A DNA stretch of 64,000 nt from Paenibacillus polymyxa (lineage in GTDB: Bacteria > Bacillota > Bacilli > Paenibacillales > Paenibacillaceae). The stretch spans positions 372,001 through 436,000 of the forward strand of contig NZ_JAGGNR010000014.1 of assembly GCF_018614975.1 (NCBI RefSeq), given 5' to 3'. The notes under the pieces are model-generated. The model saw nothing but the letters and a program-made list of their open reading frames with translations, ran no database searches and was not told the origin of the DNA. Shown piece after piece: positions 1-9,435 of the stretch (positions are counted from its first letter, which is position 1; the number at the start of each line of letters is the position of its first letter). Made by a program: the position numbers and the translations under genes.

Positions 1-320
1 GGCTGTTCTTCGAAATACTCAAAGCAAACTTTAGCCCAATTCGTATCGTCCACCATCACCATCAGGCAGCCTGAGTCATACTGTTCTTTCATATCCACCT
101 GTACCTGAGTGACGATGCTGAAATCTCCCTTGATTATCGTATGTAAAAATGGAGCTGAGGCTTTCACCGGCGCACCTCCCGGATCAATGAAAAAGTCACT
201 GATTGGCGAAACGGTTATCGTTACTTTGCCGTCTTCAATAGACCAATCTGCTGGCTCATTCAGCCATCCCAGGTTGGCAGATAATGTTTGACCTGAACAA
301 TGTTCGAATAGATTCGTCAT
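1..320 (-). CDS. DUF1349 domain protein, 3' end outside the window
   Basis: The reading frame starts at an ATG ending at 320, preceded by AAAGGATG, and runs 106 codons off the left edge without a stop. The product resembles DUF1349 (YesU-type) proteins, small concanavalin-A-like beta-sandwich proteins of about 200 residues whose activity is poorly known. Visible family features are an N-terminal WLNEPADW segment, the stretch FFIDPGGAPVKASAPFL, and the strand QYDSGCLMVMVDDTNWAKV. The family is often found among carbohydrate-use genes, which fits the importer locus to the right, but there is no direct link here. Only the C-terminal half of the domain is missing. Confidence 0.8.
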   Translation of the reverse strand, partial: MTNLFEHCSGQTLSANLGWLNEPADWSIEDGKVTITVSPISDFFIDPGGAPVKASAPFLHTIIKGDFSIVTQVQVDMKEQYDSGCLMVMVDDTNWAKVCFEYFEEQ

Positions 321-549
321 GTGGCACATCCTTTGTGTTGGAGTTGGAGTTTAAGTTTTCTAACTTCTCTATTGGTATTCGGTATGTGTCATGGTTAATC
401 CTGTAGGTTTTACATCAAGTTCCCATCCCTGATATCAGTTGATAGAAATCGTCACTCTTTATTATTAATAAGGTAAGTTTATCCAAATCATGATAAACTG
501 GACATACGAGATTACTTCAATAATTTGAATCACAACAGGAGGTCATCGT

Positions 550-816
550 ATGTTTGGTGTTAACGTGAAAAAAGTAGAAGATCAACTGGTCATCCGCTGG
601 CAGTTCTCCAAAATTAAAATTCCCATCGCACATATCACATCGGTCACCCTGGATGATACGTATGGTGGCAGCGAACCATCCGCCATTCGGATCGGTCCAG
701 TCAATGGCACAAGCGAAAGGATTCTGATCCGCACGGTTAATCAATCGTACATTTTATTTACTTCCAGCGTGACTTTACATACCAATATCCAAGCTATGTT
801 GCACCCGTCAGACTAG
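550..816 (+). CDS. SunI/YnzG-family small protein (bacteriocin-immunity-like PH fold)
   Basis: An 88-residue protein with a strong site (AGGAGG, about 8 nt before the ATG). It begins MFGVNVKKVEDQLVIRWQ and alternates short beta strands, the pattern of the SunI/YnzG family. B. subtilis SunI gives immunity to the glycopeptide sublancin; the YnzG branch has no known role. No transmembrane segment is obvious. It is transcribed away from the DUF1349 gene across about 230 bp and toward the minus-strand importer locus. No bacteriocin precursor or glycosyltransferase is nearby, so if it is an immunity protein it is an orphan. Family assignment is by sequence pattern and fairly secure; function is inferred. 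Confidence 0.7.
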   Translation: MFGVNVKKVEDQLVIRWQFSKIKIPIAHITSVTLDDTYGGSEPSAIRIGPVNGTSERILIRTVNQSYILFTSSVTLHTNIQAMLHPSD

Positions 817-968
817 ATTGTTGTTCAAATTCTAATGAAGCGTTAGTGTTCGCATGATTTCTTACAGCGATTACTAACGCTTCTTTGATTCCAATTCAAG
901 TTCCCCTCGAAACAACAACATCATCATTATCAGATCACAAATGTACCTCAATGCTTATAATAGTCCAG

Positions 969-1979
969 TTAACCTACAACCCCGGAGCGTTCAATACTCT
1001 CCACGAAATACCGTTGCACAAACAGATACAAAATAATTAACGGTGCAATCGCCAGCAAAATGCCAGTATCTACAATCATCGCCACATAGTTCGGATCAGC
1101 CTTGATGCCCGAGTTCGAACCAAAGCCCATCAGCTGCGGAATCAGCTGGTTCGCCTGAGCAGGCAAGGAAGCCACCTTCAACGAGATCAGTGGACTTTCA
1201 CTCATGAACAGTGCCGAATAGAACGTATCGTTGTACTGCCACACAAAGGAGAACAGAATGACTGTAATCAGCGGTGAGATCGCATTGGGCAGCATGATTC
1301 GGGCAAACGTTTTGAATCCACCTGCACCGTCAATCAGGGCAGCCTCTTCGATCTCCTTTGGCATGCCCTTGAAGAACTGACGGAAAATATAGATGAACAG
1401 CCCCGCCTTTAGCCCTCCTGCCGTAGCCGCCGTAATCATGGAGGGCCAATACGTATTCAGCAGATTGATGCCATTCTTTCCGGTGAACAACTGAATGATG
1501 CCCATAAAGTCAAAGCTGCGGAAATGCAGATACATTGGCACCATAAGCGTGCTTGTCGGCACCAGAATTGTAAGAATCACCAGCACAAAGAGCACATTAC
1601 TACCCGGAAACGAAAACCGGGCGAAGCCGTATCCGGCAAGTGCACAGGATATCGCTGTTAGAAGCGTTGTGATCGTAACAAACAATAACGTGTTCGCGAG
1701 CAGAGGCAGGTAATCCATCACTTGCGCCGCTAGCCGGATATTATCCAGCGTAAAGTGCTGGGGAATCATATAGATCGTTGGATTGTAGATATCCTGCTTA
1801 TCCTTGAACGCGACTGAAACTTTGAGAAATAACGGGTATAAAATAATAAATGAAATGCCGATGACCAATGCATATCTGAATATCGAATAGAGAAGGTCCG
1901 ATGTCTTGTTTCGCACCCGCTGCATGTGGTAATTCTGTTTTGGAACCGCCACCATGCGATCTGTTCCTGACGCAGCCAT
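969..1979 (-). CDS. Carbohydrate ABC transporter permease, MalG/CUT1 type (pair 2)
   Basis: A 336-residue inner-membrane permease with six predicted membrane segments and the cytoplasmic EAA loop near residues 211-235 (EEAALIDGAGGFKTFARIMLP), which docks the ATPase. The N-terminal tail of about 30 polar residues is longer than usual. It begins with an ATG behind GGGAGGC and is the last gene of the large minus-strand locus, 28 bp after its partner permease. Together they would form the channel of a sugar importer of the CUT1 class. The substrate cannot be read from sequence. No ATPase is encoded nearby, so a shared MsmX-type ATPase elsewhere is expected. Confidence 0.93.
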   Translation of the reverse strand: MAASGTDRMVAVPKQNYHMQRVRNKTSDLLYSIFRYALVIGISFIILYPLFLKVSVAFKDKQDIYNPTIYMIPQHFTLDNIRLAAQVMDYLPLLANTLLFVTITTLLTAISCALAGYGFARFSFPGSNVLFVLVILTILVPTSTLMVPMYLHFRSFDFMGIIQLFTGKNGINLLNTYWPSMITAATAGGLKAGLFIYIFRQFFKGMPKEIEEAALIDGAGGFKTFARIMLPNAISPLITVILFSFVWQYNDTFYSALFMSESPLISLKVASLPAQANQLIPQLMGFGSNSGIKADPNYVAMIVDTGILLAIAPLIILYLFVQRYFVESIERSGVVG

Positions 1980-2007
1980 AATCTGAAGCCTCCCTCAACG
2001 TTAACCG

Positions 2008-2907
2008 TCAGTTATAATGAACTCGCCGTGACAACACCCAGCCCACTACGATCAGTACAAGGCCAATCACCAAGGTATATAACCAGGACATGGCCGAGCT
2101 TAAGCCAAAGTTCTGGGTTTTGAATGCGGTCTGGTAGATAGCTTGTGTGACCGAACTTCCGGCAAATGAATCAATGATCGTATAGATGACATTTGTCAGA
2201 ATCAACGGACTGACCATGGGAAATGTAATTTTCCAGAACGATTCATAGGCTGTTGCCCCTTCGATCTTTGCAACCTCATACATCGATCCAGGTACCGATT
2301 GCAGCGCGGCGAGGAAGATCAGAATCTGTACACCTGAGCTGCTAATAATCTCATAGATCCGCATGATGGCTTCAACGATGTAATCCACATAGGCCATCGG
2401 CAATCCCACATCCGCCAGCATCCGCACAATAGATACCACGTTGAACGAAGCACCGCCATCCGCAGATGCATCGACCGCACTTGCATCCCCCATCAGATTG
2501 ATTAATCCCGCAGACTCAGCTGCTGCGACTGCACTGGAAGCCAGAATAACCGGCAGGAAAAAGATTGCACGTGCCATCGTTCTGCCTCTGAACTTCTGAT
2601 TAAGCAGTGTCGCCGTGAACAGACTAAAGAACAGAATCATCGGCACATTCAGCAGCATCGCTCCAACCGAATCGACCAGAATCCGGTTGAAATTCGCGTC
2701 AACCAGAAGCGCCTCCTTGAAATTTTTAAATCCAACGAAGTCCAGGACGTATCCGCCCGGAGCAACGGACAGATTACTCAGGCTGAACCGGATGGATTGC
2801 AGGAGTGGCGTGGCAAAGAGGAAGATGAAGCCGACCAGCCACGGGGAAATAAATGCAAGTCCAAGCAGTGCTCTCCGTGACTTCAGCGATAATCGAATGG
2901 TTCTCAT
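2008..2907 (-). CDS. Carbohydrate ABC transporter permease, MalF/CUT1 type (pair 2)
   Basis: A 299-residue permease, partner of the MalG-type gene that follows. The EAA loop lies near residues 210-236 (YEVAKIEGATAYESFWKITFP). An unusual Ala/Asp/Gly-rich periplasmic-side loop (about residues 138-157, MGDASAVDASADGGASFNVV) sits between membrane segments where shorter loops are common. The ATG has GAAGGAGTGAGCCG in front of it and overlaps the TGA stop of the DUF5696 gene, so the two are translationally coupled. That coupling ties the DUF5696 protein to this importer pair. Confidence 0.93.
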   Translation of the reverse strand: MRTIRLSLKSRRALLGLAFISPWLVGFIFLFATPLLQSIRFSLSNLSVAPGGYVLDFVGFKNFKEALLVDANFNRILVDSVGAMLLNVPMILFFSLFTATLLNQKFRGRTMARAIFFLPVILASSAVAAAESAGLINLMGDASAVDASADGGASFNVVSIVRMLADVGLPMAYVDYIVEAIMRIYEIISSSGVQILIFLAALQSVPGSMYEVAKIEGATAYESFWKITFPMVSPLILTNVIYTIIDSFAGSSVTQAIYQTAFKTQNFGLSSAMSWLYTLVIGLVLIVVGWVLSRRVHYN

Positions 2908-5489
2908 CGGCTCACTCCTTCCACTACATAGTCCGTCCCGCCAACTGTTGTTCCACCAACAGTAACTGCATCCGCATTGTAATTCACAAGGATGGAGGTA
3001 CCGCCAGTATAAGTGATCCGGACCACGCCATCCTGGATGCGTTCATGCTTGAGAATCTGCTCATTCTCCAGCTCTCCCAGCACTTCATTGGCCTGCTTAT
3101 ACAAGGCAACAGCGTCATCCACCCAATATGCATACTCAGTTGCGTATGCCGAATCATAATTCGTCAGCTTTAACTTGGATGATGGTTCATAGGTCCATTG
3201 AAAATACGGAGCTGCCCCAAGCTCCAGGCTGCGCAGCAACTGTTTGCGGAGATCCTGATCCCCCGATGTGTTCATCGGAGCGGCCGCATAGTTCATGTAT
3301 CCATGAATGACCATCGCATAAAAAGGAACCTCTTCATCGGTAATATTGAACCGACTCGACCCTGCCGGTACATTCACAACATGCTGTGCACTTCCCCATG
3401 CGTAGCTGTTCGCTGCGGATACCATCAGGTTTGGATAGGACTGTCCCAACTTGCCCAGCTGCTCCTTCACAAGGTTTTTCGCCGTCTCCCGATGAATCAC
3501 CCGACTATCCCGATAATCGGAAGTCAGGACCTGCCCGAGATCACGAAGGGATAATCCACCAAGGTCCAATTGATTGAATTTGTCGGCAAACTCACTCACC
3601 ACATAAGGAAGCTTGGCCGCGGAGAGCAAAAAATAGCTGTCCCTACTCTGGTCCATGCGATTAAGCGCAGGATTGTATGGATAACGTTCTGCTGTCTCCT
3701 TTGTGACAAACCGCGCGGCATCCGAGGAAGGAGCAAAAGGCGTATCATCGTGATAAATGTGCTGGAAAGCCACATCTGGGAACAAGGCTCCACCCGACTG
3801 CTCCAGCTTGGCGGACAACGCCTGGAGTTCGGAACGGCTGCCTACTTCACTGTCCAACTTCACCCGGGTTGGCGTATGATGACTGATGCCACCGCCGAAC
3901 CATCCCTGATAACGCATTTGTACGCGGTTCACACCTTCCTGCTGTAACTTCGCCGCCATTTCGGCAGCCTGTTCGTACGTCGTCATGGCTAAAGTGGTCC
4001 GATAGGGCACGCTCAGGAACGAAGCCTTTTTGTCCACTGCACCAAGCACATCCACATAGAACGGCAATTCGGTCTGTTCCGTGAGCGGCTTCAATATATC
4101 CTGCTCGATCAACTGCTGCTGATACAGGCGAGCCATGCCCGAGTAACTGGCATCTTCTCCATGAAGGAAATGATAGCGGACCTGAATATCTCCACGGTAA
4201 GGCTCATCACTAAGCAGTTGAATCTCCTGCATTTTCTGCGAGGTGTACATCTCCAGCTCATCCTCTCCCCGCAGGGAGAAGGTCGCATGCACGTGGTTGT
4301 AACTATTCTGCCTGCCTCCAATATCTGCAGAGATACTGGCAATGCCGTCCCCTTTTTCAATGACTGCAAACCAGGCGCTATCCCCGTTCTTCAGACCAAA
4401 CACAGGCATATACGCGGATTCACTAACCTGAGGACGACTGAGTGAATTATCATTCGGGTCTGCGCCATATACGCGCTGTACATACTGCTCTTCCTGGGTT
4501 TTCCCGTTGTTCAGGTGGATCAGGCTGCCGGAACCATCAGGAACGAGCATGTAACCCTCGCCCTTCATATCCGCAGCACCAAAATAAGCGAGCAAATCAA
4601 TATTCCGAATGCGGTATTGCCCACTTTCCTCTATTTGACTCAGAGGCACGGTCACAACAAGTGCTCCCTGCTCCAGTCGGTATTCCACTGAAATGACAAA
4701 GCTGGGCTTATCGGATACGCCCCCGCCTTCAACCCCGTTCTCCTGATTGTCAAAAGCCAGATCTTCCACCGTATAACCCGCTGTCTCAAAGGCTCCCAGC
4801 ATCTTGTTCAGCACAAGCTGCTTCGAAATCTGTCCATCCAGCCGTTCCAGAATATCCGGATTGTTCTTGGTTGGATAATAACGGGCAGACGTGTATCTTG
4901 CGACAGTAGCATCTAGCTTGGAAAGCACTTTCTCCTCCAGACGCTGTTTGCTGATTAACTTCGGCAGTGCATCAATACCAAGTGACGTATCACCAAGTGT
5001 ATAGTTCACCCGAATCCCTTGATCGATCTGACCCACTGTGAATTGTTTGTTGCTAATACTCGAACTGAAATTTGGAAAGTTCTCCAGTGTGCCCATCGCA
5101 TCCCGGAAAGACACATTCAGCTGGGAGGACAGCACTTCTTTTTCATATGCAGAAGCAAGACCATCCTCAGCCCGTTCTTTCGGGTTGCTGTACCAGATCT
5201 CTCCACTTTTCCGGTCACGTACTACAATTTCCGTTGTCTCCTCGTTATAGTACAGGGCGAGTCTCTGATCCTCGGCGACCAGCTGCATACCAGGTACACC
5301 CTGCGAAGAGTCGCGTAGGAACTGCAGCGGGTCCTCCGTGACGGGCATGGCTTGGGTTGTCGTATCCAGATAAGCCGTGGCTTCTACGGCAGGAATTCCC
5401 CTGTTGTTTATATACAGCAGCCCGGCTGCAATCATGATCACAGCTGTAGCACCAGCCAGCACCGTATATAATCGTTGCCTTTTGTTCAC
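2904..5489 (-). CDS. Large membrane-anchored DUF5696 protein, possible glycoside hydrolase fold
   Basis: An 861-residue protein starting at GTG behind AAAGGAGGC. Residues about 8-28 form one membrane anchor; the rest should lie outside the membrane. The N-terminal third is rich in beta strands (for example ALYYNEETTEIVVRDRKSG), a central part has alternating strands and helices suggesting a barrel (PFYVDVLGAV, VNRVQMRYQGWFGGG, GGALFPDVAFQHIY), and the C-terminus is a short beta domain. This layout resembles large glycoside hydrolases, but the family has no proven activity that I know of. The stop overlaps the next permease start (ATGA). A role in processing or binding the imported glycan is inference from operon position. 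Confidence 0.75.
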   Translation of the reverse strand: MNKRQRLYTVLAGATAVIMIAAGLLYINNRGIPAVEATAYLDTTTQAMPVTEDPLQFLRDSSQGVPGMQLVAEDQRLALYYNEETTEIVVRDRKSGEIWYSNPKERAEDGLASAYEKEVLSSQLNVSFRDAMGTLENFPNFSSSISNKQFTVGQIDQGIRVNYTLGDTSLGIDALPKLISKQRLEEKVLSKLDATVARYTSARYYPTKNNPDILERLDGQISKQLVLNKMLGAFETAGYTVEDLAFDNQENGVEGGGVSDKPSFVISVEYRLEQGALVVTVPLSQIEESGQYRIRNIDLLAYFGAADMKGEGYMLVPDGSGSLIHLNNGKTQEEQYVQRVYGADPNDNSLSRPQVSESAYMPVFGLKNGDSAWFAVIEKGDGIASISADIGGRQNSYNHVHATFSLRGEDELEMYTSQKMQEIQLLSDEPYRGDIQVRYHFLHGEDASYSGMARLYQQQLIEQDILKPLTEQTELPFYVDVLGAVDKKASFLSVPYRTTLAMTTYEQAAEMAAKLQQEGVNRVQMRYQGWFGGGISHHTPTRVKLDSEVGSRSELQALSAKLEQSGGALFPDVAFQHIYHDDTPFAPSSDAARFVTKETAERYPYNPALNRMDQSRDSYFLLSAAKLPYVVSEFADKFNQLDLGGLSLRDLGQVLTSDYRDSRVIHRETAKNLVKEQLGKLGQSYPNLMVSAANSYAWGSAQHVVNVPAGSSRFNITDEEVPFYAMVIHGYMNYAAAPMNTSGDQDLRKQLLRSLELGAAPYFQWTYEPSSKLKLTNYDSAYATEYAYWVDDAVALYKQANEVLGELENEQILKHERIQDGVVRITYTGGTSILVNYNADAVTVGGTTVGGTDYVVEGVSR

Positions 5490-5503
5490 GGATGCCGCCT
5501 CCT

Positions 5504-6130
5504 TTAGGTCCGAAAAATCAACTCGCGGTAAATGTTATAACCGAATTCGTACAGCTGTTGCAGCATGCTGAAGACCAGTGCGCCAAGGAATACGATAATG
5601 CCCATCACAATGAGTGTCAGCACCATCGTAATGATCGTTCTAATCACCGTGTACTGGTGAACCGTCATCATGCCAATGAAGAGCAGCAACACAAACCAGA
5701 AAAACGCGATGCTATTGAACAGATAATAAAAAGCAGTCTCCTCCTGTACCATGAACCGGCTGATCACGATCATCGGGGCATAGATCAGAATAACCGGAAT
5801 GAGCGAGTAACCTGTCGCCAGAACGATTTCCTTGAATTTCCCTTCCCCTTCCATCAAGGTCGTTACCGCCCAGTTGGCTGTGCACCATAAAAAGAATGGC
5901 ACCGCAACCGTGGCGATCTCGATGATGCTGTTAATCGTGCGAGGATCGATGTAATTGACGAGAAATCCTGCGTACTGCTTTTGCAAAATCATCATGATGA
6001 TGGTGAGCACGAGCGCTGCAAAAGCAACGAGCAGCCGTCCCCGGTTATCCGACTTGAGGTCCCAGAATGCATCAATGGGGTGAAAAATGAGATGCAGCGG
6101 AAACTTAATGAAATCCTGCTTCACGATCAA
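5504..6130 (-). CDS. YIP1-family integral membrane protein
   Basis: A 208-residue, very hydrophobic protein with about five membrane helices and the YIP1 (PF04893-type) signature near the start: HPIDAFWDLKSDNRGR, followed by long helices such as LLVAFAALVLTIIMMIL. The frame begins at a TTG (6130) or the GTG two codons later, both behind GGAGGAGG. It overlaps the end of the NHL-repeat gene by 26 bp and lies 14 bp before DUF5696, so it is inside the operon. Bacterial YIP1 proteins have no settled function. In this locus it may hold or organise the surface proteins at the membrane (inference). Confidence 0.8.
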   Translation of the reverse strand: MIVKQDFIKFPLHLIFHPIDAFWDLKSDNRGRLLVAFAALVLTIIMMILQKQYAGFLVNYIDPRTINSIIEIATVAVPFFLWCTANWAVTTLMEGEGKFKEIVLATGYSLIPVILIYAPMIVISRFMVQEETAFYYLFNSIAFFWFVLLLFIGMMTVHQYTVIRTIITMVLTLIVMGIIVFLGALVFSMLQQLYEFGYNIYRELIFRT

Positions 6131-7571
6131 CCTGCCTCCTCCGTCTCCATTTAACCGCCAGTCGGGTCAGGATCAGAATGAAAATTAGCGCGATCGCAGC
6201 GGTCAGGAATGTACCGAAGTGTTCCTTCATCATCTCCCGCCGATGCCTCTTGAACGCGACAGAATAACTCTTGCGGTCCATCCCAAGTTCGAAGTAATCC
6301 AGCGCTTCCTCGTTTTTCTTCTCCATTAATAAGGACTTGCCGATACCAATATAGGCGATGTCATAGTTGGCATTCAGCTTCAGCACTTCTCTCCAAATAT
6401 TCACGGCCTCCGTGTCCTCTCCCCGATAGTGGAGTGCCACCGCTTCATTGACACGGGCACCAAAACGGGTTGGCTCATAGACGACAAGATTGTTCTTGCC
6501 CCGATCCAGAACCAAGTGGTGCTCACCCGATTGTTCAATCGCGACAGGTGTTTTGAGCGTGCCCACCTGATTTCCTTTGCCACCGTATATGTAGAGCAGA
6601 TGACCTTCATCGTCATACGTGAACACCCGGTTCTGTGTCGCATCCAATACACTGTACATGCCGTCGCCCAGCACTTTGACATCAATCAGTTTGGACGGCC
6701 CAGGATTGTTGCGGAACCGAATATCGCCTTTGACGTCGTAATAACCAAACCGTTTCAGTACATCTTCACCAGACGGGTTAAGGCGTTTGATCGGTTCATT
6801 TGAGCCGGGATCAATATTCGTCGCATACACAAATCCTTTGTGGTCAATATCCACGTTGGAGAACTCCGTTGGCACAAACAGGACCATCTGTGCGCGCTGG
6901 GCTTTGGTGGATAACATGCGCCAGATATATTCGCCGTAGTCCCGCTCCACTTTGTTGGTACCGACATATCCGATAAATGTCCCACTCTCGTCAAACTGCA
7001 TAATGCCCTCGTAGACCCCCTGTGCCACAACGTAAACTCGGCCTACATGGTCCACCGTCAGCTTCAAGGGCTGAAACTGGAATTGGGTCGATAGAATATC
7101 CGACTCAGGCTTCGTGATGGTATGAATCAGCGTCCCCTCTCCATCAAGGACAACCACACGACTGTTTCCCGTATCGGCGACGTATATGCGTTCTTCTTCA
7201 TCTACAAACAATCCACCTGGAAGGTTAAAGGTCTCCTTGCCACCGTCCATCATGAATCCATCGATGACACGCAGCAGCTTAAAGTCTGGGTCCAATACAA
7301 CAATTCGGCTGTTGCCACTATCCAAAATATAGATCAACCCGGAGGGTGAAACATTCACATCACCGGGGTCTTTGAACTCACTAATGCCGAGATCACGGCC
7401 TGAAATGGTGCGCTCGGGCAGATAGGCATCTGGTGAAGGAACAGCCTCTTTCCAGTAGTTGTAGTTATAACTCTCATACGGCGCCGGGGAGGCCGCCGCA
7501 GGCACGGCATTCACCAGCAGCAGAGATACTGCCGCCAGGAGAACAAGCCATCTTTTCACTGTGCGTGCCAT
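6105..7571 (-). CDS. Exported NHL-repeat protein with TPR-like segment and C-terminal membrane anchor
   Basis: A 488-residue protein with a signal peptide (WLVLLAAVSLLLVNAVPAAA, cleavage near residue 27). Several NHL beta-propeller repeats follow, e.g. SGLIYILDSGNSRIVVLD and EERIYVADTGNSRVVVLD, and the pattern continues to about residue 370. Residues about 375-435 look like two tetratricopeptide helix pairs (ALHYRGEDTEAVNIWREVL; AYIGIGKSLLMEKKNEEAL). A membrane helix (about 448-468) and a basic tail RRRR end the protein. So a propeller and TPR module would be displayed outside the cell and anchored by the C-terminus. Propeller plus TPR suggests a binding or scaffold role beside the importer; no enzyme motif is visible. 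It is read 11 bp after a permease gene. Confidence 0.8.
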   Translation of the reverse strand: MARTVKRWLVLLAAVSLLLVNAVPAAASPAPYESYNYNYWKEAVPSPDAYLPERTISGRDLGISEFKDPGDVNVSPSGLIYILDSGNSRIVVLDPDFKLLRVIDGFMMDGGKETFNLPGGLFVDEEERIYVADTGNSRVVVLDGEGTLIHTITKPESDILSTQFQFQPLKLTVDHVGRVYVVAQGVYEGIMQFDESGTFIGYVGTNKVERDYGEYIWRMLSTKAQRAQMVLFVPTEFSNVDIDHKGFVYATNIDPGSNEPIKRLNPSGEDVLKRFGYYDVKGDIRFRNNPGPSKLIDVKVLGDGMYSVLDATQNRVFTYDDEGHLLYIYGGKGNQVGTLKTPVAIEQSGEHHLVLDRGKNNLVVYEPTRFGARVNEAVALHYRGEDTEAVNIWREVLKLNANYDIAYIGIGKSLLMEKKNEEALDYFELGMDRKSYSVAFKRHRREMMKEHFGTFLTAAIALIFILILTRLAVKWRRRRQVDREAGFH

Positions 7572-7582
7572 ATCGTTCCCCC

Positions 7583-8446
7583 TTAATCCTTCATGCCCGA
7601 GCTCGCCATCGTCTCAATGATTCGGCTCTGAGAGAAAATAAATAGCGTGATCGGCACACTCATCAAAATCAGTGCCACCGCCGCACCCGCTCCTGCCCGG
7701 GATATTCCGCCCTGAATAATCTGCCCTGCTGCATAATGCAGGGTCTTGAGCTGCTCGCTGTAAATGTACCCATTGCCATCACTGCCCCATAACATCTGGA
7801 ACAGCAGAATGATCAATGTAAGCCAGGCTGGCTTCACATTGGGCATAACAATGGACCAGAAGATCCGGTATTCACTGGCACCATCAATCTTGGCCGCTTC
7901 CAGTAGTGCATCCGGGATCTGCTCCATGAACTGCTTCATCAGATACAACCCGAGTGAATAGGCAAATGCCGGGATGATAACAGCCCAGTACGTGTCAATC
8001 CATCCGAGCCATGACATGATCATATAGTTCGGAATAGCCGTTACCGCAGGTGTAAACATCAGTGACAGTACGACCACCTGGAACATGAATACTTTGCCTG
8101 GAAACTTGTGCTTGGCAAGCGGGTAGGCCGCTGCGGAAGCTAGCAATACATGGCCTACGATTCCGATGCCTGTAATAAATACTGTATTGAATATATAACG
8201 TGAGAACGGTACCCACGAGTCACTCAGCAGATTCAGCAGATCCGTAAAGTTGCTGAATGTTGGATTTTTGACAAACAGCGTCGGTGGAAAGGTAAAAATC
8301 TCATCCAATGGTTTGAATGCATTGTTGATCGCATAGATCAACGGCAGTACCATGAAGGCACCAAATACGAGCAGAAGGGCAAACAGGGAGAGGCTTCCCG
8401 ATCGCGAGCGATTCACGCGTTTTTTGCCTGTCGCAATTGCAGCCAT
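7583..8446 (-). CDS. Carbohydrate ABC transporter permease, MalG/CUT1 type (pair 1)
   Basis: A 287-residue permease with six membrane segments and the EAA loop near residues 182-206 (LEAAKIDGASEYRIFWSIVM). The N-terminus is a short basic tail (GKKRVNRSRSG). The ATG follows GGGAGAGTAGCT, 2 bp after the stop of the partner gene. It belongs to the same locus as the second permease pair further on but the two pairs are clearly diverged in sequence, so they are not a recent duplication. Confidence 0.93.
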   Translation of the reverse strand: MAAIATGKKRVNRSRSGSLSLFALLLVFGAFMVLPLIYAINNAFKPLDEIFTFPPTLFVKNPTFSNFTDLLNLLSDSWVPFSRYIFNTVFITGIGIVGHVLLASAAAYPLAKHKFPGKVFMFQVVVLSLMFTPAVTAIPNYMIMSWLGWIDTYWAVIIPAFAYSLGLYLMKQFMEQIPDALLEAAKIDGASEYRIFWSIVMPNVKPAWLTLIILLFQMLWGSDGNGYIYSEQLKTLHYAAGQIIQGGISRAGAGAAVALILMSVPITLFIFSQSRIIETMASSGMKD

Positions 8447-8448
8447 AG

Positions 8449-9417
8449 CTACTCTCCCACCCTTCGAAGCAGTTTCTGTACCAGCAAGTTGGTGCCCACC
8501 ATAATCATGAACAGCACGGTGGCAATTGCTGATGCATACCCCATCTCAAACCGCGTAGTACCAAAGTCGATCAAATGGGTCACCACCGTCTCTGCTGCAT
8601 AGTTCACGCTTGGGAACCCGGCCAGTGCGATTGACACATCGGCCACGGCAAATGAGGTTGTGAGCTGAATGACTGCGCCGAACATCAACTGCGGGCGCAT
8701 CGAAGGCAGGGTAATGTACCATAACTCCTGCCAACGATTTTTGATCCCATCCACCGCTCCTGCTTCATACAACGTCCGGTCCACCGTCTGCAAACCAGCG
8801 ATAAACGCCAGAAATCCGGTTCCGAGACTCAGCCACAACTGCACAAGAATGAGGATAGGCATAATGTAAGCTTCTGTCTTCAACCATTGGATCGGCTCCA
8901 GCAGAAAACCCCATTTGATCAACAGCCCATTGGCAATACCATAACGATCTCCCGAGAAAATCATCAGCCAGATAAAATATACATTGCCCGAGATGGAGGG
9001 TGCGTAGAAGATCAGCGTCATGAACGCTCTCCATTTTGGGGTTAACTCATTAATGATCCACGCGAAGACGAAGCAAGCAATGTAACTGATCGGTCCGGTA
9101 ATGATGGCAAACAGCAGCGTATTCTTGATCGCAATCAGGAATACATCATCCTCCAGAAACAAGCGAGTATAGTTCTGCCAGCCAATGAAACGTGGAAATT
9201 CCAGCATATTAAAGTAGGTGAAACTGAGTATGATCGAGATGACAACCGGAATCACGGTAAACATGGCGAACAGCAGCATGTACGGTGCAAGCAGGACATA
9301 GGAATGTTTGCTGGCCTTCATTTCCTGGAGTTTCCAGCTCCACCACGATTTCATGCCCATCCTTGGCGCTTTCTCAGGAGGACTGTTTTGTCCGTCTCGG
9401 AGTGATATTTGTGGCAC
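8449..9417 (-). CDS. Carbohydrate ABC transporter permease, MalF/CUT1 type (pair 1)
   Basis: A 322-residue permease with a 40-residue polar N-terminal extension before the first membrane segment, and the EAA loop near residues 216-242 (YEAGAVDGIKNRWQELWYIT). The EAA glycine context is VDGIK rather than the usual IDGAG, a small deviation. Start is a GTG behind GGGAGGG. It lies 18 bp after the large solute-binding protein gene, and is the natural channel partner of the MalG-type gene that follows. Confidence 0.93.
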   Translation of the reverse strand: MPQISLRDGQNSPPEKAPRMGMKSWWSWKLQEMKASKHSYVLLAPYMLLFAMFTVIPVVISIILSFTYFNMLEFPRFIGWQNYTRLFLEDDVFLIAIKNTLLFAIITGPISYIACFVFAWIINELTPKWRAFMTLIFYAPSISGNVYFIWLMIFSGDRYGIANGLLIKWGFLLEPIQWLKTEAYIMPILILVQLWLSLGTGFLAFIAGLQTVDRTLYEAGAVDGIKNRWQELWYITLPSMRPQLMFGAVIQLTTSFAVADVSIALAGFPSVNYAAETVVTHLIDFGTTRFEMGYASAIATVLFMIMVGTNLLVQKLLRRVGE

Positions 9418-9435
9418 GATTAACCCTCCCTCTGC

